A stretch of 64,000 nt of DNA from the NCBI GenBank assembly GCA_936432065.2, contig OW386285.2, positions 366,669,249 to 366,733,248 of the forward strand, in the 5' to 3' direction. The notes below the pieces were generated by a model. The model made no database searches, was not told the origin of the DNA, and was given only the letters and a program-made list of their open reading frames with translations. This DNA is from Rutpela maculata. Taxonomy: Eukaryota; Arthropoda; Insecta; Coleoptera; Cerambycidae. Positions 56,333 to 64,000 of this stretch are shown here, piece after piece (within the stretch, counting starts at the first letter, position 1; every line of letters begins with the position of its first letter). The translations under genes were made by a program, and so were the position numbers.

Positions 56333-57071
56333 TGGCAAGATAAATTAACGACAGAATATGTGAACGAACAACAATTAAAAATAATTATAATTTTCTCAAA
56401 ACGACTCATATCGTACAGTATAATTTCCACAAGACTTAAGAGTATAATCTGCGATCAGTGAAATGAAGAAACGAATTATTCGGCTTATTTTTGAAGATAG
56501 AAACTTCAAATTTTGTACGTATGTATTAAAATATATATTCTAGTTCGTCACGTTTTTAATTTTTTGTTTTAATCAAAAACACGTGATCAACGAAAAAATT
56601 GACGTCGAAAAATTGGAATTTACAAAAAACGAAATCGTGACGACCTAGATAGTCCTTAATTAATTACGTGGATAAAATATAACCTCTTAATTTTCAAACA
56701 TAGATTCAATAAATAGTTTCCAATTTTGCCGTCAATAGATGGCACTCGCCTCGGCATTCGCATAGCTTTACACGCTCTCAGACTTTAGGGAGGAACTTGT
56801 TGTCATGGAGACCAGACGCGAATGAATGCTTGCCAGGGAAGCATTTAGGAGTTCTGGTAATTGTAATCTTAAATTTATTTATAAATTATTTTATCTTATT
56901 GGAATGACTTAATAGATGAAATTCTTGAAAATGTTAATACATAAATAAAAGGTGCCAAAGAGAGAGGACCGTTTTGTATAAACACTCCTACAAATTTTAT
57001 TATGAAAATTTGAATGCGGTTTTTAGTTAGGTCAGAAATCAATTTATTCGAAATTATTACCAAGCCAAATG
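56333..57071. other. AT-rich DNA with one small inverted repeat
   Basis: TCTAGTTCGTCACGTTTTT (from 56539) and AAACGAAATCGTGACGACCTAGA-type text (to 56649) are inverse, bounding a 111-base MITE-like segment. The rest shows nothing recognisable. Confidence 0.5.
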
Positions 57072-57192
57072 TACAGGGTGTCCCAGTCAACACGCTATGC
57101 TCGGTTTTCTCGGTAGTTTCTGAGATAAGTTTATGGTTCAAAATCCAGTCTGACGTAGGTTTTCCGAGGAATCTCATACTGCTAAGATATTT

Positions 57193-57640
57193 AGGAATCC
57201 AAGATGGCGGACGAATTTCGTCATCTATGGACCTATTCGACTGAAAATCGATGTCTGGGAGTTTTCGGGGATGCGGGTTATGAATTTTTGATCAAAATTT
57301 AGGACTCCAAGATGGCGGACGAATTTCGTCATCTATGGTCCTATTCGACTGAAAATCGATATCTGGGGGTTTTCGGGGATGCGGGTTACGAATTTTTGGT
57401 CAAAATTTGGGAATCCAAGATGGTGGACGAATTTCGTCATCTATGGTCCTATTCGACTGAAAATCGATATCTGGGGGTTTTGGGGGATGCGGGTTACGAA
57501 TTTTTGGTCAAAATTTAGGAATCCAAGATGGCGGATGAATTTCGTTATCTCTGGTCGTATTCGAATGAAAATCGATATCTGGAGATTTTCGGGGATGCGG
57601 GTTACGAATTTTTTTAAAAATTTAGGAATCCAGGACAGCG
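57193..57640 (+). repeat. Tandem repeat, 108-bp unit, 4 full copies and one partial
   Basis: Copies start AGGAATCCAAGATGGCGG-like at 57193, 57301, 57409 and 57517, and a fifth at 57624 (107 bases on, so shifted by one). Because 108 is 36 codons, the plus-strand frame stays open and repeats DEFRHLWSYSTENRYLG and DAGYEFLVKI. I recognise no domain and think the frame may be incidental, but it could be a fragment of a repeat protein. Confidence 0.92.
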
Positions 57641-57664
57641 GACGAATTATAACTATATTTTGAC

Positions 57665-58160
57665 CCCCCTTTATTTATGTTATTATTGGAGATAAAAAAA
57701 AGTTTCGTATAAGAGTTGTAGGGTTGTATGCATATTTTTTTAAATGCAATTAAAAAACAATTGCTTGCATATGTCACGTGATATAACAATGAGGGTTGCT
57801 TTTTAAATGAAAACCCTGTATATTTTTACATATTCTTTTAGATCCTTTATGCCTGATTTCAAACATATAAGGATTGATAGATCTAGCTGTAATATTTTTT
57901 GATATATCGGACATTAAATATGCTCCAAACATGCATATAGGTATTTTAGGGTTTCTGACGGAGCGCAGTCAGTGGCGTATTTAGGGGGGGGGGGGCATAT
58001 AGGGGCTCTAGCGGCAAAATTCAAAGGCGGCAATTTTTTTGTAAAACACCAAAGACAAAAACAAAAAATTATTATTATTAATATGTTCTATCAGAACATA
58101 TTTAATTTATTTGAGAACGTGTTTTTTATATTAACTAGACTAAAGTTCCTTATTATAGTT
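57665..58160. other. Repeat-derived DNA without gene
   Basis: AT-rich part of the composite element. A run of 11 G occurs near 57985-57996. Nothing coding. Confidence 0.4.
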
Positions 58161-58164
58161 AACA

Positions 58165-59512
58165 GTACAGGGTGGTTGTGCAAACGTTAGAACCTCATTT
58201 AACTTCTTTATTTTGGGAGTTACGTAAATAAGTTCAAAAATAAAAGTTATGGGATATCACATGTATTTTCCAAACATCATTTCAGCAAAACAATTCAAAC
58301 AAGTCGAATTTCGGAGATATGAGCTTTACCTTGTTTTTTTTTAAATATATCTTTACACCATTTGAAAGGCCATAGAAAAATCTTTCCAATGATATATGAC
58401 ACAGTATTTTTCTTAAAAACTATAGTAGATATTAAGTTTTATGTTTTCTTACATTAAGTCATGGTAATCCGAAAAATATACAGTGTGTTTCACTTTTCAA
58501 TTTTTTTTTCTGATTTGAATCAAATTTTACTTAAGTATGGAACAAATCAGGATCTAATTATGACCAGAAAAAAATGCACCTCCTACATCTGCGGTACCAA
58601 AATATGCGGATAAAATCAAAAAATCATATTAAGCATATTTTTATTGGAAAATTTTGTCAATGAAACTTGTTCAGAATTGTTCAGAAACCTTAAGTTCAAA
58701 ATTTAATCAAAATAAAAAATATATAAATTTTTATTAAAATAATGTCAAAGTCCGAAAATATCATTTTAATGGGTTTTTTCGTTTAGAAAACTGTACTATG
58801 ACAATTTTGTTTGAAATTAAACCCAAGCTGCCAGGTAGTTGTAAAGCAATTTACAGTTTTTTTTTTAAATAATTATTTTCAAAATTTTTAAAATTTCAAG
58901 TTTTTAATTTTTTAATTTTGATTAAATTTTGGCCATTTTGGATAATTCTGAACAAGTTTTATTAACAAAATTTTCCGACAAAAAAATGCCTAATATGATT
59001 TTCCGATTTTCTCCACATATTTTGGTACCGCAGGTGGCTTTGGTACCGTAGGAGGCAAATATTTTTCTGGTCATAAGTAGATACTAATTTGTAAGTAAAA
59101 TGTGATTCAAATCGGAAAAAAAATAAAAAAGTTATTGGGGTGTTACCATTTCAAGAGAAACAAACTGTATCAATTATTGAAATTCTCCATTTTATTTAAA
59201 ATAAAGTGAAATTAGATAGAACTAACATATTGTTTATTTTAATTTACATACTTTTGTTTTCCATGGCTAATTTGATAAATTGTAAATTTATAGTAAATTA
59301 GACAAAATTTGTTTAAGATAAGTACCATATTATAAAAACAAAGCTTTTTTTATGGCGTTTCAAAAGGTACATATATGGAGTGTTAATTTAAAAAAAAAAG
59401 CAAAGTAAAGTTCATATCTCCGAAATGCGACTTTCAATAGGCATGTCCACAAAATTTTAACTTCAATTGGAAATGATAGAATTATCGATATTGTACACTA
59501 ATTTAACATTAA
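58165..59512. repeat. Inverted-repeat element containing a second foldback
   Basis: Outer structure: TACAGGGTGGTTGTGCAAAC at the left, and TTTCGGAGATATGAGCTTT (about 58312) pairing with AAAGTTCATATCTCCGAAAT (about 59408-59427). Its right terminus seems cut off by the repeat beginning at 59514. Inner structure: TACAGTGTGTTTCACTTTTC (58479) pairs with the inverse of the 59150-59170 region, and GGTACCAAAATATG with TATTTTGGTACCGC. The inner loop is about 58770-58890. No coding content. Confidence 0.7.
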
Positions 59513-59513
59513 A

Positions 59514-60199
59514 AAAAAAACCGCTGCCCAAGGAATCACTACTTCCATATCCAGATTTTCTATCCAAGTCACTTACAACGAAAAAATGTTGTATGTGGAA
59601 ATAATTGTTTAGTAATATAATATTTGAATTCGTCTACCTCAAAAACCCATAAAACGATAACCCACATCGGTAGTGGGGTGGGGGGTGGTGATAGAGGGTG
59701 GCAGTGGGGGTGGATAAGGTAAAAAAATATTTTGAGGTTTCTGATTCTTGTACACACAATAAATCAAATTTTGTTTTCCATCCTCTTTAATAATGGGGTG
59801 GGGGTGGTAATGGGGGTGGCTAATGCCAAAATTTTTTTTGAGACCTTAGCTTCTCTTGTATATAGTAAATACCAATTTTATGAACTCTTACCTGCTTTAT
59901 TTACCTATTTACCCCAAATTTACCCCAATTTACTCCCCAACCCTTCGACGGAACAAGATGAAAATATAATCTAGTTCTAGATCTCGTTAAAGTACATATG
60001 TGTACCAAATTTCAAGTCAATATCTCAAACGGTTCCAAAGTAAACGTGCGCACAAAAAAAAAGTCACAGACCGACAGAAATTTTTTTTCACTCAAACTTA
60101 AAATTTCGTCGTTTCATGACATTCTAAGCCTATTTGAACAATAAAAATTTTAAAAAACTTTTTTGTCGTTACTATACTTCCAATGGATGTGGAAGTAAT
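59514..60199. repeat. Interspersed TIR repeat, copy 2
   Basis: Begins AAAAAACCGCTGCCCAAGGA and matches 16412-17122 to its end, CCAATGGATGTGGAAGTAAT. The G-rich TGGGGGTGG words and TTTACCCCAA words are conserved; the CGACAGACCGACAGA run is shorter. The small differences show that this is a separate insertion. Confidence 0.9.
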
Positions 60200-60289
60200 A
60201 TATATCCTTATTTTGCCAGTTATTCGTAATAGAAATCACCCCAACATAGCGAGGATTTTTGGTAATTTTTCAATAAAAATTTTTGGACT

Positions 60290-60764
60290 ATAAAGTAAAA
60301 AAATATTTTGAAGTTTTTGGTTCTTGTACATACATTAAATCACACTTTTTTTTGTCCCCTTAAAAAATGGGGTAATGGGGGTAGCTAATGTCAAAAAATT
60401 TTTCGAGACCTTAGCTTCTCTTATATATACTAAATACCAATTTTACGGACTCTTACCTGCTTGATTTACCTGTTTACCTCCCCATTTACCCCAATTTACT
60501 CTCCAACCCTTCGATGGAATAAGATGAAAATATAATCTAGTTCCAGATCCCGTTAAAGTACATACGTGTACCAAATTTCAAGTCAATATCTTAAACGGTT
60601 CCAGAGTAATCGTGCGCACAAAAAAGTTAGACCGACAGACAGACAGAAATTTTTTTTCGCTGAAACTTAAAATGTCGACCTTTCATGACAGTCTAAGCCT
60701 ATCTGAACAATAAAAATTTTCAAAAATTTTTTTGTTACTATACTTCCACTGGATGTGGAAGTAA
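60290..60764. repeat. Interspersed TIR repeat, copy 3 (5'-truncated)
   Basis: Matches the same repeat from the TATTTTGAAGTTTTTGGTTC segment through to CCACTGGATGTGGAAGTAAT. The opening ACTTCCACATCCAG part is missing. Starts only about 90 bases after copy 2 ends, in the same orientation. Confidence 0.85.
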
Positions 60765-61054
60765 TTAATATTCTATTTTCAAGAAAAAGAACGCCATTGC
60801 CATGTAAACCGGAAGTGATATTTAAAATTTACATGCCTTTTTTTACTTTCCTTTAATAGTCAATTAAGAACATAAATAATACGATCAATTCTTCTTTGAT
60901 GTTCAATTATGTTTCTTAGCGGCATCGATTCCCCGGAAAAAAAATACTTATCTCAAAAACTACCGAGAAAATCGGACATAACGCGTTAACTAGGACACCC
61001 TGTACACTGTAAATATACATTATGTACCTACAGATAGTTTTTTCTTTTAATTAA

Positions 61055-61662
61055 AAACCACTGCCTAAGGAATCACTACAACCGCATTCAGTTTTCCTAC
61101 TCAAATTACTTTAAATAAAAATTCTTGTGCACCCAACGCGAATTCGACTCTGTACGACAGAAATATATTTGAACTATTTGTCTTATATTACACAATATGT
61201 TTATCTCCGCCTTTGGGCATATTTCATTGGTCAAAGGTGCACGCCCACCCGTATATACCTTTTTCATATATATCAATGAAAATATTATGTATCCTACCGC
61301 AAATCATACTCTTAAAAATTATAGCCGACAGTACAGATTTTAAAATGACGTGCGACTACTAGATATACTCTGCTTTTGAGGAACAGGTATTTTTATCGTG
61401 ATAAGAAACGATGCACCTTTTTTTATCGCCGTCAAAGTGACAAAATGTGACTGTCAAATAGACTTTTTTATATAGGAGTTAATTTATCAAATTTAAATCA
61501 TTAAGTAATAACATTTTTATTTGTCGATCGATTTTGTTCAAGCTAACACTAATTTACTGTCCAAATTTCAGTACAATCGGAATTTTCTTTCTTCAGTTAT
61601 CGTGCTTACAAGAAACGTGACGGACGGACAGACAGACGGACATTTTGAAAGTTGTTCAGAAT
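61055..61662. repeat. Diverged relative of the TIR repeat (copy 4)
   Basis: Opens AAAAACCACTGCCTAAGGAA, clearly like the others, but then ACAACCGCATTCAG replaces ACTTCCACATCCAG. It ends around the CGTGACGGACGGACAGACAG run (61615-61635). The middle shows only scattered similarity. It directly precedes the SGCDTTSA-family fragment at 61683. Confidence 0.65.
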
Positions 61663-61682
61663 TCGTTCACTAACACAATGGT

Positions 61683-62169
61683 ATGAAAATTTTTTGTCTG
61701 CGAGCGATATTTACGGCTTTAGAAATGTACCGATCAAATGCAAAATCCGATGACATTTCTGTGGCTCTAAAACAATATTTAGAACAGAAAAATTTATTTT
61801 TATCACTAAATCCAGTTTACCATGCACAATGTAGAAGATCGTATACCCGAACTGCTTATAAAAGAAAATCAGAAATTGTAAATCCTAGTACAGAGAATAC
61901 AAGTAAAAAGGGCATTTCTGCAATGTGCTATTTACAAGACAGCCTACCAAATTAAGCCCAGAATTCCAAATGTTTTAGATTTTGGATGGTACCTAAAGGA
62001 GGAAATCTTATTTCCAAAGATGATTTCAAAAAGCCCAAAACCCAATTTTATTGAGTTAACTCCATTTTGTAAATGTAAATTATATAGCTGTACTACAAAC
62101 TGCAAGTGTAGCAAAGCAAACGCGCAATGTAACATAAGTTGTTTATGCGAAGGAAAATGTAATCTTTAG
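61683..62169 (+). pseudogene. SGCDTTSA-family-like gene, N- and C-terminal parts with deleted middle (copy D)
   Basis: The open part 61683-61952 has NLFLSLNPVYHAQCRRSYTR, a zinc-binding-like YH-C-Y start. After a gap, 62041-62166 reads ELTPFCKCKLYSCTTNCKCS, then AQCNISCLCEGKC and a stop at 62169. Cysteine-rich tails of this kind end many proteins of the SGCDTTSA family as I remember it, while the N-terminal part fits its other end. The SGCDTTSA core itself is absent here. The assignment rests on memory, not on an overlap with copies A to C. Confidence 0.5.
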
Positions 62170-62473
62170 TACCCACTTGCTGTTATAATTAATGAAAATA
62201 TATTTTTTAATGTGTATGTTTCGAGATTATCTACATAATTTTATAACATTTAATTGCAAATAGAAACTAAATAATCCGTAGACTCACTTGATCGCTTAAA
62301 CGACACCACAGATGGGCGACGTTAACAGAAGTTATGCTTTAAATTAATGCGGACGAGTTGCGCGGCCGCTTCCAACAGCGTCATCTCGTTACATGAGCCG
62401 AATTTCCAAAAAATATCTTTATAAAAAAGTTTGTTTAAAGTATATGGAACATTTTTCTCGTTTATACTATAAC
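62170..62473. other. AT-rich stretch, nothing recognised
   Basis: No supported feature. A GC-rich patch GAGTTGCGCGGCCGCTTCC lies near 62354. Confidence 0.4.
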
Positions 62474-63145
62474 TCTCTCTTTAAAAATAAAAAAGTTACC
62501 TCGATCGGGTATTTTTCAACGCAAATTTTAAAAAACCGCGACAATAGAGGGTAATTATATTTTTTTTAGGCACTATATTATTAGTTACACTATATTCTTT
62601 GCCGTCAGCCTGTCCAAGATTATTGGAGGGTTAATGTGTAAAATATTGGTCAAAATCGGAATTAAAATAAAAAAGATATGATGTGTTATGTGCAAAACAA
62701 AAATTAACACATAATTTTAAAATTTTTCAAAAAATTTGCGAATTGACCGATTTGGCAATCTCAAATTAATGGGCGAACTCAAAAATCAAATCCAGAAGGT
62801 CATTTTACATAATATCATCTGTTTTTTAGGTGGGTGTTCGCGAGTTGTATAGACTACTTTTAAAATGCTTCCTACAGATTGGCTGCTCTCCGACTATATG
62901 TTCAGAACGATTTGATTTAAAAGAGAGTAAAAATCAAAATTGTTTGTAAACGCCGCCGTTGCATAGCAACGCATTTTGTTTGTCAATAACGCTATCATAA
63001 TTTGCTTGTTTTGGGTTGTATTATAATTTTATAATGCCCTAGGGCGTTATAGATATTCATAACGCCCTAGGGCGTTATTTTTCATTTAATGTATCTCAAA
63101 ATAGGGTGGTTATTGTAAAATAACAGACTTGTAGGACATTAAGAT
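62474..63145. repeat. Interspersed repeat, copy 2 (inverse of 54903-55392)
   Basis: See copy 1. In addition this copy contains a block 62850-63110 not in copy 1. It holds two GC palindromes: AATGCCCTAGGGCGTTA (about 63034) and the perfect ATAACGCCCTAGGGCGTTAT (63059-63078), separated by a few bases. Confidence 0.85.
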
Positions 63146-63670
63146 ATATAATAAACCTCTATCCTCTATATTACCAGTTATGGGGATAACAACCCTCAAC
63201 TATAAAATTAATTTTTTCAAAACTATTGAGGATAATTAAATGGAATTAATAGGAGATGATATAAAATAGCTTTATATTTTACATTTTTTTTACATTCCTA
63301 TTGCGTAATTTAGTATATAAAAAAAATAATTTAATTTCTCTAGTGATGACACCTACCAAAAAAATCTGTATTATCTAACACTAGCATAATTATTATCGTG
63401 TAGAAATTACTTCAAGGTCAGATTGGTGGAAGATGCTTAAAAATATAAATATAGGTAATGAACACAGGCACACAAAAAAAAATAAGTGCGAAGACCTAGA
63501 CCACTTAACTCCTACTCATTTGGAAGCGAAAAAATATACTGCTACTTTTAGTTTGGCTCTCAATTATTTTTTTTGCTTAAAAAGTATTGATTTTATTAGA
63601 CAATATGGTTAGGCCATTTTAATTAATCCACAGTAATATTTCCTTAGGAAGGGACACTAGCTAAAAATGT
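63146..63670. other. AT-rich stretch, nothing recognised
   Basis: No coding or repeat structure could be supported by eye. Confidence 0.4.
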
Positions 63671-63671
63671 T

Positions 63672-64000
63672 TCAGACAAAAGTTGTTCCGTTCAGAGCGG
63701 GGCGTCTTTTGGGCAGCACAATTTTCCACCCCTCACCCCCGATGAGCGGGGGGCGGGGCTAACTTTTGAATTTTTAATGGTACTCTCCATTTTTGATCAC
63801 GTATTCTGATTTTACAGAAAAAATTACATAACTTTTGTGCCAAACATTTTTTTCTCCCCTCCACTCTGATGAACGGGAATGTGGGTGTAACTTTTGAATT
63901 TTCAAAAACCTGCAGGCGAACATCTCTGAACTAGGGCATTTTTAGAAAATATTTTTCGAATAAAAAATGTCCCTCTCTGAACAAAACAACTTTTGTTTGA
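63672..64000. repeat. Inverted-repeat element reaching the window edge
   Basis: Left CAGACAAAAGTTGTTCCGTT (from about 63674) and right CAAAACAACTTTTGTTTGA (to 64000) are near-inverse. Inside are two similar G- and C-rich segments, each with a GATGARCGGG and a TAACTTTTGAATTTT piece, about 135 bases apart. The element may end just outside the window. Confidence 0.7.

Larger units (their letters stand above)
57072..61004. mobile_element. Composite TIR element with nested insertions
   Basis: Left end TACAGGGTGTCCCAGTCAAC; right end has the inverse with mismatches, GTTAACTAGGACACCCTGTA (60985-61004). The inner flanks also pair: TTTTCTCGGTAGTTTCTGAG against CTCAAAAACTACCGAGAAAA. The left terminus is followed by the 108-bp tandem repeat, and the middle by two further inverted-repeat structures and two copies of the TIR repeat of 16.4 kb. 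I infer an element of originally smaller size with several later insertions. Confidence 0.75.

Noticed and set aside
57972..58190. 72-codon ORF starting near 57972
   Set aside because: It runs through a poly-G tract and AT-rich repeat DNA and has no recognisable motif or codon bias.

Overview
The window looks like AT-rich nuclear DNA from an arthropod, most likely an insect with a large, transposon-rich genome; a beetle is a guess from the style of the transposons, not something the sequence proves. Evidence for this: one intron-split gene with GT-AG splice sites, long introns, a tRNA-derived SINE with a poly-A tail, several non-LTR retrotransposon lineages, Tc1/mariner-type transposase remnants, a piggyBac-type MITE, a tyrosine-recombinase (Crypton-like) relic and many long foldback elements.

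The only host gene I can support is on the + strand between 41.5 and 55.6 kb. It is a CAP-Gly (microtubule-binding) protein. A 2.84-kb exon (41500-44342) carries the CAP-Gly domain and a long disordered, repeat-containing region. A 57-bp exon (49512-49568) and a 71-bp exon (55503-55573) continue the same frame with matching splice phases. The 5' start and the 3' end of the gene were not found and may lie outside the window.

Layout. 0-5.9 kb: AT-rich DNA with a small tandem duplication, a broken Ty3/gypsy-like gag and a foldback repeat. 5.9-10.2 kb: two LINE 3' ends with RNase H domains, then a poly-G/poly-C tandem array. 10.6-12.9 kb: a foldback element whose arms carry the start of a mariner-like transposase. 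13-19.4 kb: MITEs, a TIR-bounded repeat and a SINE. 19.7-21.5 kb: a decayed gene of an SGCDTTSA-motif family, seen again at 33 kb, 45 kb and 62 kb. 22.6-30.2 kb: a transposase scrap, an RTE-like LINE with a duplicated 3' end, and a mariner-like transposase split by a LINE. 30.3-38.6 kb: two large foldback elements, an unusual 43-bp perfect hairpin, a piggyBac MITE and another LINE. 38.6-41 kb: degenerate tandem repeats and AAGTACTT-rich DNA. 41.5-55.6 kb: the CAP-Gly gene. Its first intron is almost filled by a foldback element containing an SGCDTTSA relic and a nearly intact LINE; its second holds a Crypton-like recombinase split by two nested foldbacks. 55.6-64 kb: a MITE, a 108-bp tandem repeat with an open 36-codon unit, a multiply nested TIR element and further repeats.

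There is no operon-like organisation. The mobile elements act as independent, mostly dead insertions. The most interesting signals are nested-insertion histories, the SGCDTTSA family with an exact hairpin in one copy, the Crypton-like relic, and the TACAGGGTG-type termini shared by otherwise unrelated foldbacks. All boundaries are by-eye estimates, good to a few bases where an inverted repeat or splice site defines them and to tens of bases elsewhere.
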